Shown piece after piece: positions 1 through 6,788 of a stretch of DNA of 17,468 nucleotides (position 1 is the stretch's first letter; every line of letters begins with the position of its first letter). The DNA comes from LH-M37 sp032251315 (GTDB lineage: Bacteria > Pseudomonadota > Gammaproteobacteria > SZUA-229), in the NCBI GenBank assembly GCA_032251315.1, contig JAVVEE010000056.1, forward strand, positions 1 to 17,468, given 5' to 3'. Below the pieces are notes generated by a model that saw only the letters and a list, made by a program, of their open reading frames with translations, was not told the origin of the DNA and did no database searches. Position numbers and translations under genes: made by a program.

Positions 1-499
1 GTACGCTCGGCAGCAGCATCCCTGCTGCTGACGGTCTTGATTGAAGGGTATCCTTTCCATGCGTTTTGTTAGTAAGTTCCACTTTGTGGCTAATGTAGTA
101 ACGAATCCCCGCCTTAAGGCGGTAGCCATTGTCATCGGCATCGCCAAAGGGTGTTTGCAGCTCAGACTGGAGCAGGGAGGCATTGAATGTAACGTCGGCG
201 AGATGGCTGATGGGCGTATGCAGAGTAATGCCCGCTTCCAGATCACGGCTGTCAATGGGTAGTGGCCGGTAAGAGCCGGAAAAATAACCGGCGGTTATAG
301 CCATATCCCTGTTAATTTCATACGAGCCGTGCGCGCCGATGGCCGAAAAATCAATAGCCATACCCAGGCTGTCGTCGGTGGCTGAAACATGGCTGATTTG
401 AACATAGTGATAGCTGAAATCAGCAGCAACAGCATTGGACAGGCCGGGTGCGTACAGAGCGATGAATGTGCAAAATGAAATAAAGCTACGCGACCCCAT
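1..499 (-). CDS. Outer-membrane beta-barrel-like protein, C-terminus beyond the left edge (partial)
   Basis: The frame is open from an ATG at 499 down to the window edge, about 166 codons with no stop. AAGGAA sits a few bases before the ATG and serves as ribosome binding site. Residues 1 to about 26 form a signal peptide (MGSRSFISFCTFIALYAPGL, then an Ala-rich cleavage region). The rest has alternating hydrophobic/polar strands rich in Tyr, Gly and Ser (for example YRLKAGIRYYISHKVEL), as in small outer-membrane barrels. After KVEL the translation loses this pattern, and the last 60 bases contain a CAGCAG/CTGCTG inverted repeat, so a frameshift or a changed C-terminus there is possible. I do not recognise a specific family. 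A TTGACA-like hexamer lies upstream on the minus strand near 573-578 but its -10 is unclear. Role: unknown envelope protein. Confidence 0.6.
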   Translation of the reverse strand, partial: MGSRSFISFCTFIALYAPGLSNAVAADFSYHYVQISHVSATDDSLGMAIDFSAIGAHGSYEINRDMAITAGYFSGSYRPLPIDSRDLEAGITLHTPISHLADVTFNASLLQSELQTPFGDADDNGYRLKAGIRYYISHKVELTNKTHGKDTLQSRPSAAGMLLPSV

Positions 500-610
500 T
501 ATCGTTCCTTATTATTATAATTTAAGCGTTTAATCAGCGGCTTTAAGGAGTAACTCACGTTATTGATGAGGCTGTCAAATAACCACGTGATACCTGCTGG
601 TTGCAGACAT

Positions 611-636
611 AAAAAAAGCCCCGTAAAAGGGGCTTG
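611..636 (-). terminator. Rho-independent terminator after tRNA-Ser
   Basis: Read on the minus strand, a 6-bp stem AGCCCC/GGGGCT (634-629 with 622-617) closes a six-base loop and is followed directly by a run of seven T. It lies about 10 bases after the encoded CCA end of tRNA-Ser, so it ends that transcript and separates it from the barrel gene further on. Confidence 0.85.
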
Positions 637-645
637 ATTTAAATA

Positions 646-735
646 TGGCGGAGAGAGAGGGATTCGAACCCTCGATACGTTTGACCGTATACACGCTTTC
701 CAGGCGTGCTCCTTCAACCACTCGGACACCTCTCC
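646..735 (-). tRNA. tRNA-Ser(GGA), CCA encoded
   Basis: The minus strand folds into a class II (long variable arm) tRNA. The acceptor GGAGAGG pairs with TCTCTCC, the anticodon loop CTGGAAA gives anticodon GGA (serine, UCC/UCU codons), the variable arm is extended as expected for serine, and the T loop is TTCGAAT. The discriminator is G73 and the CCA end is encoded. It lies downstream of hemC on the same strand and is followed by a strong terminator. Confidence 0.95.
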
Positions 736-794
736 AGTTCTTCAGTTTTCCGCTATGCACCGGTACTTGCCATAGCCGCTAAATCTGGGGCGCA

Positions 795-823
795 AGAATA
801 CGTGAGTTATGGTTTATATGCAA
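795..823 (-). promoter_or_regulatory. Candidate sigma-70 promoter of tRNA-Ser
   Basis: On the minus strand, TTGCAT (823-818) and TATTCT (800-795) are separated by 17 bases and followed by a GC-rich discriminator (GCGCCCC). That layout is typical of stable-RNA promoters. The start would be about 50 bases before the mature tRNA. It sits immediately beyond the hemC stop, so hemC read-through could also supply the tRNA. Confidence 0.45.
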
Positions 824-833
824 TCTATAAAGT

Positions 834-1757
834 TTATTCGTAGAGTTTGTCCAGAATGGTTTTTGCTCCCTGTGCTAACAGGTCGTTGGCCAGAGCAGTG
901 CCGATTTTTTCAGCATCGCCACGCGGGCCGCTAGCGGTGCTCTCAATAATACGGCTACCGTCGACTTCGCCAACCAGCCCGCGCATGTTGATGGTGTCGC
1001 CATCCAGTGTCGCATAGCCGGCAATAGGCACCTGGCAGCCACCATGCAGGCGGTAATTAAAGGCGCGCTCGGCGAGAATGCAGTCGATGGTATCGGTGTC
1101 GTCCAGTATCGAGAGCAGCGCCAGCGTATCCGCGTCGCCGACCCGGATTTCAATGCCCACCGCACCCTGTCCGACAGCAGGCAGCATGAACTCAGGGGCG
1201 ATTCTCTGGCGGATGCGATCTTCCATCTCCAGGCGAATCAGGCCGGCGCTGGCCAGAACAATGGCATCGAATTCGCCGGCGTCGAGCTTGGCCAGGCGGG
1301 TATTTACATTGCCGCGCAGATCCTTAATCACCAGGTCAGGGCGTTTTTGCAGCAGCTGGCAGCGTCGGCGCAGGCTACAGGTGCCGACAACCGCGGCCTG
1401 TGGCAGTGCTTCCACACTTGCATGGTGGTTGGAGACAAAAGCATCACGGGGCTCTTCGCGCTTTAGAATGGTGGAGAGGTACAGGCCTTCGGGGAACTCC
1501 ATGGGCACATCTTTCATGGAATGCACGGCGATGTCGGCGCGGCCTTCCAGTATGCCCTGTTCAAGCTCCTTCACAAACAGGCCTTTGCCGCCGATTTTTG
1601 CCAGTGGAGTATCCAGAATTTTGTCACCCTGGGTCTTCATGGTCACCAGTTCGACTTCCAGATCGGGATGAATCGCTTGCAGGCGTTGTTTAACATTTTC
1701 GGCCTGCCAGAGCGCGAGGGGGCTTTTGCGTGTGGCTATGCGTAGTATCTGTGTCAT
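834..1757 (-). CDS. hemC: Hydroxymethylbilane synthase (porphobilinogen deaminase)
   Basis: This cytosolic enzyme joins four porphobilinogen molecules into hydroxymethylbilane in tetrapyrrole (haem, sirohaem) synthesis. The 307-residue product has the family's usual length. The start MTQILRIATRKSPLALWQ matches the conserved N-terminus. Asp83 in HSMKDVP is the catalytic aspartate, the SLRR and RGN(V)NTR segments bind the growing chain, and Cys241 in LHGGCQVPI carries the dipyrromethane cofactor. No strong ribosome binding site precedes the ATG. In many gammaproteobacteria hemD follows hemC directly; here the next genes on the strand are tRNA-Ser and a barrel protein, so hemD must lie elsewhere. 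The promoter region is shared, divergently, with the SRP RNA gene. Confidence 0.97.
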   Translation of the reverse strand: MTQILRIATRKSPLALWQAENVKQRLQAIHPDLEVELVTMKTQGDKILDTPLAKIGGKGLFVKELEQGILEGRADIAVHSMKDVPMEFPEGLYLSTILKREEPRDAFVSNHHASVEALPQAAVVGTCSLRRRCQLLQKRPDLVIKDLRGNVNTRLAKLDAGEFDAIVLASAGLIRLEMEDRIRQRIAPEFMLPAVGQGAVGIEIRVGDADTLALLSILDDTDTIDCILAERAFNYRLHGGCQVPIAGYATLDGDTINMRGLVGEVDGSRIIESTASGPRGDAEKIGTALANDLLAQGAKTILDKLYE

Positions 1758-1799
1758 TGAAAACGTGTTTGGGTTGGTGATAGGTTAATGAATTTGTGC

Positions 1800-1805
1800 A
1801 TTATA
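1800..1805 (-). promoter_or_regulatory. Candidate -10 element for hemC
   Basis: The minus strand has a perfect TATAAT at 1805-1800, about 43 bases before the hemC ATG. No convincing -35 lies 16-18 bases upstream, so it may need an activator or be chance. It is divergent from the SRP RNA promoter, within about 50 bases of it. Confidence 0.35.
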
Positions 1806-1826
1806 ACCATTTAAATGCCCTTTAAC

Positions 1827-1855
1827 TCTACAACCGGGCAAATTCCATATATAAT
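1827..1855 (+). promoter_or_regulatory. Promoter of the 4.5S SRP RNA gene
   Basis: A perfect TATAAT at 1850-1855 is preceded, 17 bases upstream, by TCTACA (1827-1832), which matches four of six bases of the -35 consensus. The predicted start falls around 1862-1867, right at the 5' end of the SRP RNA fold. A strong promoter is expected for this abundant RNA, and read-through would also supply dnaX. Confidence 0.65.
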
Positions 1856-1866
1856 CGCACGCCTAT

Positions 1867-1980
1867 GGTGACCTGTCTTGGTCTCCTCGTGACGATTAAT
1901 TGCGAACTCCGCCAGGTCCGGAAGGAAGCAACGGTAGCAATGACATCGGGTGCGGGGTGCGGCTGGGGCAGGTTGCCACC
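1867..1980 (+). ncRNA. ffs: 4.5S signal recognition particle RNA
   Basis: The short bacterial SRP RNA binds Ffh and guides membrane-protein ribosomes to FtsY. The apical domain contains the near-invariant core CCAGGTCCGGAAGGAAGCA followed by the returning strand. The ends pair as GGTG/CACC and CCTG/CAGG around a small internal loop, closing one long hairpin of about 114 nt. This is the length of the E. coli form, with no Alu domain. It has its own promoter and lies before dnaX. Ends are set by the fold and could be a few bases off. Confidence 0.93.
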
Positions 1981-2102
1981 TAATTTTCCGAGGTGCATTC
2001 CAACGGCTGTTTTCAAAGGCGGTTTTTTGATGTGCACTGAGCGACGTACAGTGTGATTCAGATATCAGGTAGGCAAAAAATGCATGACTCGAGGCGAAAA
2101 CA

Positions 2103-3782
2103 ATGAGTTATCAGGTTCTTGCTCGCAAGTGGCGCCCCGCTAACTTTGAAACACTGGTGGGTCAGGAACACGTCCAGCGCGCACTGGTCAACGCCCTGGA
2201 TGAAGATCGCCTGCATCATGCCTATCTGTTTACCGGCACCCGCGGTGTGGGTAAAACCACCATTGCCCGCATTTTCGCCAAGGCACTGAACTGTGAAACC
2301 GGCGTTACCTCAAAACCCTGCGGCGTCTGTGGCTCCTGCCGTGAAATTACTGAAGGGCGTTTCGTCGATCTGATCGAAGTCGATGCCGCCTCTCGCACCG
2401 GCGTCGATGACACCCGTGAGTTGCTGGAGAATGTCCAGTACGCACCGACGCGCGGTCGTTATAAGGTGTACCTCATCGACGAGGTGCACATGTTCTCCAA
2501 AAGCAGTTTCAACGCCCTGCTCAAAACGCTGGAAGAGCCGCCCCCGCACGTCAAGTTTCTGCTCGCCACCACCGACCCGCAAAAACTGCCGGTCACCATC
2601 CTTTCGCGCTGTCTGCAGTTCAACCTGAAACGTCTGCCTGTGGGTCTGATTATTTCACACTTGCAGAGTATTCTTGAAACCGATGCCGTAGAGCACGATC
2701 TGATCAGCCTGCAAATGCTGGCCGAGGCTGCCGACGGCAGCATGCGCGATGCCCTCAGTTTGATGGATCAGGCACTGGCGTTCGGTGGCGGCAGCATTCG
2801 CGAAAATGAAATCCGGGAAATGCTGGGCACCATTTCCCGCGACAAGGTGCTGAATATTCTGCGCGCGCTGATCGACCGCGATGCTGCCGCAACGCTGGCT
2901 GCGGTGGAGGTGCTGGCTGCGCTGACCCCCGATTATGAAAACGTGCTGGTTGAGCTGCTGAGCCTGTTTCACCACATGGCGTTGGCGAAAAAAGTGCCGG
3001 AAGCGCTGGATGATTACGTCAGTGAGCGTGAAGCGGTGCTGGCTTTGTCCGGGCAGCTGAGCTCAGAAGATTTGCAGCTGTTTTACCAGATCGCTTTAAT
3101 CGGTCGGCGTGATCTGTCACTGGCCCCGGATCTGCGCACGGGTCTGGAAATGGTGCTGCTGCGCATGCTGTCATTTCGCCCGGCGACAGCCGGAAAAATG
3201 GCGGTGGCTGCTGCGCCTCCGGCTTCGGCGCAGGCAGCGCCGACAGGAGCGAGACAGTCTGCTTCCGCGTCCCTATCCAGTGCCTCGCCGCCAAAGGTGG
3301 CCGAGCCGCCGCCTCCGGCAACCGCTGCGCCCGCGCCACAGGCTGCCGTCAGGTCGGCAGCGGTTAATCGGGATAGCCGTGACTGGCGGGAAATTCTGGA
3401 AGGCTTGCCGATAAGCGGTATGGTCAAGCAGCTGGCCGCTAACTGTGTGCTTTGTGAGGTCACGGACAAGACAATTCAGCTCTCTGTCGGCGAAGGCCAT
3501 AAGCAGCTGTGTAATGTCAAATCCGAAAAGCGACTGCAACAGGCCCTGTGCGAATATTTTGACCGGGATTTACGGCTGGAAATTGTCGTTGCCAAAGCGG
3601 CGGCAGCCGTCGCCGAGCCCGTAGATGGCCGGGTTGAAACCCCGGCGCAATCACAGGCGCGCGAGACTGACGAGCGACAACGCCGGGCGGAAAGCTCGGT
3701 CGAAGAAGACAGTTTTGTTCAGGCACTGAAAGAGAATTTTAATGCCGAGATTGTGCCCGGCTCGGTGAAGCCGATCAGCTAA
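2103..3782 (+). CDS. dnaX: DNA polymerase III tau/gamma clamp-loader subunit
   Basis: This is the ATPase of the replicative clamp loader, which loads the beta clamp and, as tau, ties polymerase and helicase together. The AAA+ module is intact: Walker A GTRGVGKT (residues 45-52), zinc cysteines C64, C73, C76, C79, Walker B LIDEVH (D126, E127), sensor-1 TT near 156 and the SRC arginine finger near 169. Domain III runs to about 355. An Ala/Pro-rich linker (about 358-420) leads to a tau-type C-terminal domain (about 425-559) that should bind the polymerase alpha subunit. At 559 residues it is shorter than E. coli tau (643). No A-AAA-AAG slip site of the E. coli kind is seen, so a separate gamma form is not predicted. 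It is followed by ybaB and recR. Confidence 0.96.
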   Translation: MSYQVLARKWRPANFETLVGQEHVQRALVNALDEDRLHHAYLFTGTRGVGKTTIARIFAKALNCETGVTSKPCGVCGSCREITEGRFVDLIEVDAASRTGVDDTRELLENVQYAPTRGRYKVYLIDEVHMFSKSSFNALLKTLEEPPPHVKFLLATTDPQKLPVTILSRCLQFNLKRLPVGLIISHLQSILETDAVEHDLISLQMLAEAADGSMRDALSLMDQALAFGGGSIRENEIREMLGTISRDKVLNILRALIDRDAAATLAAVEVLAALTPDYENVLVELLSLFHHMALAKKVPEALDDYVSEREAVLALSGQLSSEDLQLFYQIALIGRRDLSLAPDLRTGLEMVLLRMLSFRPATAGKMAVAAAPPASAQAAPTGARQSASASLSSASPPKVAEPPPPATAAPAPQAAVRSAAVNRDSRDWREILEGLPISGMVKQLAANCVLCEVTDKTIQLSVGEGHKQLCNVKSEKRLQQALCEYFDRDLRLEIVVAKAAAAVAEPVDGRVETPAQSQARETDERQRRAESSVEEDSFVQALKENFNAEIVPGSVKPIS

Positions 3783-3855
3783 AGACACCGGTTAAAGATC
3801 AGCAGTTAATAAAACTCTATATTTAAAATTAAATCGAATTGAAAGAGGTAGCTCA

Positions 3856-4179
3856 ATGAAAGGTGGAATGGGAAACATGATGCGTCAGGCGCAGAAAATG
3901 CAGGAAGAGATGCAGAAAGCCCAGGAAGAGGTGGCCAACATGGAGGCGGAAGGTCAGGCTGGTGGCGGCATGGTTAAAGTGGTGATGAATGGTCGCCATG
4001 AACTGCGCAAAGTCGAGATCGATAACAGCCTGATGTCTGACGATAAAGAGATGCTGGAAGATTTGCTGGCTGCGGCGGTGAATGATGCGGTGAGAAAAAT
4101 CGAACAGCAGTCAGCAGAAAGAATGTCGAGCGTGACCGCAGGGCTGAACCTGCCCGGTGGCATGAAGCTGCCATTTTAA
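3856..4179 (+). CDS. ybaB: YbaB/EbfC-family nucleoid-associated protein
   Basis: This small dimeric DNA-binding protein is almost always encoded between dnaX and recR, as here. The 107-residue product aligns along its length with E. coli YbaB: N-terminal GxGNMMRQAQKMQEEMQ amphipathic helix, central GGMVKVVMNGRHELRKVEID beta region, DDKEMLEDLLAAAVNDA helix and the C-terminal LPGGMKLPF tail. AGAGG lies before the ATG. The family's exact role is unsettled: nucleoid organisation, with a proposed link to RecR-mediated repair. Confidence 0.96.
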   Translation: MKGGMGNMMRQAQKMQEEMQKAQEEVANMEAEGQAGGGMVKVVMNGRHELRKVEIDNSLMSDDKEMLEDLLAAAVNDAVRKIEQQSAERMSSVTAGLNLPGGMKLPF

Positions 4180-4202
4180 TTACAGATTTTTAGCGTTTAG
4201 TT

Positions 4203-4799
4203 ATGTCGCCTTTATTGTTGCAGCTGATCGATGCGCTCAAATGCCTGCCCGGTGTCGGCCCCAAGTCAGCTCAGCGCATGGCTTTTCATTTGCTGGAGCG
4301 TGACCGTGGTGGAGCGACGCAGCTGGCCCGTGCCATTGATGAAGCAGTGGCCAACATCGGCCATTGTCAGTCCTGTCGCACCCTGAGTGAAACCGATTTA
4401 TGTGACATCTGCAGCAATGCCTCGAGAGACGCCGCCAAGTTGTGCGTGGTGGAATCACCAGTCGATGTTATGGTGATCGAGCAGCTGTCCGAATTCCGGG
4501 GTAAATACTTTGTGCTGATGGGGCATCTGTCGCCACTGGATGGAATTGGGCCGTCGGAGCTGGGGTTGGATCTGCTGGAGCAGCGACTGGTTACGGACGA
4601 AGTTCAGGAATTGATTCTGGCGACCAATCCCACAGTCGAAGGCGAGACCACGGCGCATTACATCTCTGAGATGGCCGCTGATCATGGCGTGGAGGCGACG
4701 CGCATCGCGCACGGTGTGCCATTGGGCGGTGAACTGGAGTATATTGATGCGGGCACACTGGCGCACGCTTTTTCAGGGCGCCAAAAAATACAGCGCTAA
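4203..4799 (+). CDS. recR: Recombination mediator protein RecR
   Basis: RecR works with RecO (and RecF) to load RecA onto SSB-coated single-stranded DNA at gaps. The 198-residue protein has the full layout: helix-hairpin-helix LPGVGPKSAQRMAFHLL (about 15-31), a zinc finger with C55, C58, C67, C70, a TOPRIM domain from about residue 78 with the acidic VVESPVDV segment, and the Walker-B-like LATNPTVEGETTA (about 139-152). It starts 23 bases after ybaB and is probably co-transcribed with dnaX-ybaB. Confidence 0.97.
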   Translation: MSPLLLQLIDALKCLPGVGPKSAQRMAFHLLERDRGGATQLARAIDEAVANIGHCQSCRTLSETDLCDICSNASRDAAKLCVVESPVDVMVIEQLSEFRGKYFVLMGHLSPLDGIGPSELGLDLLEQRLVTDEVQELILATNPTVEGETTAHYISEMAADHGVEATRIAHGVPLGGELEYIDAGTLAHAFSGRQKIQR

Positions 4800-4861
4800 C
4801 TGTGTTGACTTTATTGGGCAGAGGTTCCAGAAGTATTTGAATAACTATTTGGAGGTGGATC

Positions 4862-5206
4862 ATGAGCGAATGTTTATTCTGTAGATTGGTTAAGGGTGAG
4901 ATTCCCAGCGACATCGTTTATGAGAATGATGAAGTTATCGCTTTTAGGGATCAGAATCCGCAGGCTCCAACACATGTGCTGGTGATTCCGCGCAAGCATA
5001 TTTCAACGGTGAATGATCTGACTGCTGAGGATAAGAATGTTGTGGGTGAAATGTTACTGGCGGCGAAAGCGGTAGCAGCACAGGACGGTATCGCAGAAGA
5101 CGGTTATCGTCTGATTATGAACTGCAATAAAGGTGCCGGGCAGACGGTTTTTCATATTCATCTTCATGTTCTGGGCGGTCGCGTAATGAACTGGCCGCCG
5201 GGCTAA
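4862..5206 (+). CDS. HIT-family (HinT-like) nucleotide phosphoramidase
   Basis: This cytosolic histidine-triad protein hydrolyses purine nucleoside phosphoramidates or aminoacyl-adenylates. The catalytic triad is H98, H100, H102 in QTVFHIHLHVLGG near the C-terminus. The N-terminal CLFC pair (C4, C7) with a downstream His (H46) is the zinc-binding variant common in bacterial HinT. The 114 residues match the usual length. A strong GGAGGTGG ribosome binding site precedes the ATG. It follows recR by 62 bases on the same strand. The physiological substrate cannot be read from sequence. Confidence 0.93.
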   Translation: MSECLFCRLVKGEIPSDIVYENDEVIAFRDQNPQAPTHVLVIPRKHISTVNDLTAEDKNVVGEMLLAAKAVAAQDGIAEDGYRLIMNCNKGAGQTVFHIHLHVLGGRVMNWPPG

Positions 5207-5215
5207 GCGCTGATG

Positions 5216-5231
5216 CTTGATTTCAATCAAG
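5216..5231 (+). promoter_or_regulatory. FNR/Anr-type binding site upstream of the cytochrome c/DUF302 operon
   Basis: TTGAT (5217-5221), four bases TTCA, then ATCAA (5226-5230) matches the FNR consensus TTGATnnnnATCAA at all ten defined positions, and flanking C/G extends the dyad. Its centre lies between 5223 and 5224. A TAGCAT hexamer at 5253-5258 would place the transcription start near 5265, putting the site centre at -41.5, the class II activator position. The site is not followed by a T run, which argues against a terminator. Inference: oxygen-limited activation of the operon starting at 5283. Confidence 0.7.
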
Positions 5232-5252
5232 ACGCCCATGTCTAAAAAATTT

Positions 5253-5258
5253 TAGCAT
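5253..5258 (+). promoter_or_regulatory. Candidate -10 element of the cytochrome c/DUF302 operon
   Basis: TAGCAT matches TATAAT at four of six positions. It is spaced so that the FNR-like dyad is centred at -41.5 from the predicted start near 5265. The leader would be about 18 bases, including AGAGG before the ATG at 5283. The weak hexamer suits an activator-dependent promoter. Confidence 0.45.
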
Positions 5259-5282
5259 TACCCAACTGTAGCAGAGGTACGA

Positions 5283-6317
5283 ATGACTAAAATCACTACT
5301 CTTTTTTTTCTCCTGATCATGTCCGGTGTGGCAGTAGCCGCACCGGACGGTAAGTCACTTTTCAGCAAACACTGTTCCGCGTGTCACGGTACTCAAGGCA
5401 AAGGCGGCGTGGGCGTGCCCTTATCGTTGCCCTCGTTTATCAACAGCGTCTCCGATGAATACCTGAAAAAAACCATACGCCACGGCCGACCGGGTCGAGT
5501 CATGCCCGCCTTCCCGAAATTGAGCGACGCGCAGGTTAAAAGGATAACCGCTCATATGCGTAGCTGGACTGACGTGCCCGCCGTCACATATGATCCGACC
5601 CCGGTAAAAGGTGACAAACAGCATGGCAAGGTGCTGTTTGCACAGCACTGCGCGCAATGCCATGGCGAAGAAGGTGAAGGTGGTAAAGGTACCGGCGTCA
5701 CCTTCTCCAGAAAACGCGATTTGCCTATTATTGCACCGGCATTGAATAACGCCGGCTTCCTGGCCTCCGCCAGCGACATGATGATCAAAAATACGCTGCT
5801 TCACGGACGCGAAGGCACGCCCATGGTCTCCATGCGGAAGGCGGGTCTGAGCGAAGCCGATATCAATGATGTGGTCAGTTATGTGCGCGCCTTTGAGCAG
5901 GCGGCAACAGTCGATTCAGATGCTGAAATAGGCGACGCTACTATCGTCGTTGATTCGCCTTACGGGCTGGATCAGACCGTTGAGTATCTCAAGCAGGCGA
6001 TTGAAATGCAAAATTTCACCGTCATCCGAACTGACTATCTGGATTTTGGTTTTGTGAAAGAGGGAGAGGAAAACAAAAAGCAGGTAGTGCTGCATTTCTG
6101 TAACTTTAACTTCCTGTTTGAGGCGTTGAATATTGATCCGCGCGTTGGCCTGTTCCTGCCGTGCCGGGTGACAGTTATCGAACACGAAGGCAAGGTTCAG
6201 ATGATGACCATCAACCCCATGCGTCTGAGTCGGCTGTTCAATAATGAAAATCTGGATGAAGCCTGTGAGGAAATGACTGAAGTATATAAATCTATTCTAG
6301 AGGACGCATCGTTATGA
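5283..6317 (+). CDS. Periplasmic dihaem cytochrome c fused to a DUF302 domain
   Basis: The 344-residue product begins with a Sec signal peptide (hydrophobic 5-19, cleavage near VAVAA at 20). Two class I cytochrome c domains follow: haem motif CSACH (31-35) with likely distal ligand Met74 in GRVMPAF, and CAQCH (123-127) with likely ligand Met181 or Met184 in GTPMVSM. From about residue 220 to the end is a DUF302 (TT1751-like) domain: YGLDQTVEYLKQAIEMQNFTVIRTDYLDFG, later FLFEALNIDPRVGLFLPCRVTVIEHEGKVQMMTINP. The cytochromes should carry electrons in the periplasm; DUF302 has no established biochemical role. ATGA at 6314 overlaps the next gene, which is also DUF302. An FNR-type site lies upstream. 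Inference: a low-oxygen redox or ligand-sensing unit; function unknown. Confidence 0.9.
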   Translation: MTKITTLFFLLIMSGVAVAAPDGKSLFSKHCSACHGTQGKGGVGVPLSLPSFINSVSDEYLKKTIRHGRPGRVMPAFPKLSDAQVKRITAHMRSWTDVPAVTYDPTPVKGDKQHGKVLFAQHCAQCHGEEGEGGKGTGVTFSRKRDLPIIAPALNNAGFLASASDMMIKNTLLHGREGTPMVSMRKAGLSEADINDVVSYVRAFEQAATVDSDAEIGDATIVVDSPYGLDQTVEYLKQAIEMQNFTVIRTDYLDFGFVKEGEENKKQVVLHFCNFNFLFEALNIDPRVGLFLPCRVTVIEHEGKVQMMTINPMRLSRLFNNENLDEACEEMTEVYKSILEDASL

Positions 6318-6763
6318 AAATCTTTCTGAAAAGTCTTTGTCTACTAGGTCTTCTCATCAGCAGCCACAGCTTCGCCTCCGATCTGATTATGGCTCGCACG
6401 ACCGCCCCCTTCTCAGAAGCGATGACCAATTTGCAGGTATCGCTCAGAGAGCATGGCTACACCGTCGTTCGTGTACAGCGTATTGATATCGGTCTGACCG
6501 GCATGGGTTACGAGACCGACAAATACCGCATCGTGTTTGTCGGTAAAGGTGATGAAATAAAATATATCATCAACAAATACCCACAAATGATTCCCTACAT
6601 GCCGCCAAAGGTTGCCATTTTTGCAGAAGGCAGAGACACCCTGCTGGTGACAGCCAGTCCCCTGTTATTTGCCCAGATGGTGGATGAGCAGGACCGGGTT
6701 ATTTTTGAACGCTGGGAGAGTGACGTTCATTCGGTATTTAGTGATGTGAGGGATGCGGAATAG
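6314..6763 (+). CDS. Exported stand-alone DUF302 protein
   Basis: The start codon overlaps the preceding stop by four bases (ATGA), so translation is probably coupled to the cytochrome gene. The 149-residue product has a signal peptide (K2, K6, hydrophobic 8-15, cleavage after Ala21 in SFA/SD). The mature part follows the DUF302 pattern: PFSEAMTNLQVSLREHGYTVVRVQRIDIGL, then KYRIVFVGK and YPQMIPYMPPKVAIFAEG. It has no cysteine after the signal, hence no haem motif. The pairing suggests it works in the periplasm with the DUF302 domain of its neighbour, perhaps as a hetero-oligomer. Activity unknown. Confidence 0.8.
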   Translation: MKIFLKSLCLLGLLISSHSFASDLIMARTTAPFSEAMTNLQVSLREHGYTVVRVQRIDIGLTGMGYETDKYRIVFVGKGDEIKYIINKYPQMIPYMPPKVAIFAEGRDTLLVTASPLLFAQMVDEQDRVIFERWESDVHSVFSDVRDAE

Positions 6764-6788
6764 CAGAGTTTTTGCGCACTACTTACTG

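Noticed and set aside
499..760. Open frames overlapping tRNA-Ser on the minus strand
   Set aside because: They are translations of the tRNA gene and its terminator; the tRNA fold explains the sequence fully.
1981..2042. Terminator after the SRP RNA (T6 run near 2021-2026)
   Set aside because: I could not form a stable stem directly before the T run; the GTGCA/TGCAC pairing encloses the T run rather than preceding it.
1865..2056. Open frames on both strands over the SRP RNA
   Set aside because: The conserved SRP RNA core and stem account for this stretch; no protein family is visible.
3191..3199. A5 run in the dnaX linker as a programmed frameshift site
   Set aside because: The heptamer A AAA ATG does not allow paired re-reading in the -1 frame, and the -1 frame stays open for over 50 codons, unlike known gamma signals.
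5216..5231. The CTTGAT/ATCAAG dyad as a terminator after the HIT gene
   Set aside because: The stem is A/T-rich, no T run follows, and the bases fit the FNR consensus exactly.
5242..5255. CTAAAA/TTTTAG inverted repeat before the cytochrome gene
   Set aside because: Low-complexity A/T palindrome overlapping the predicted -10; no independent support for a regulator site.
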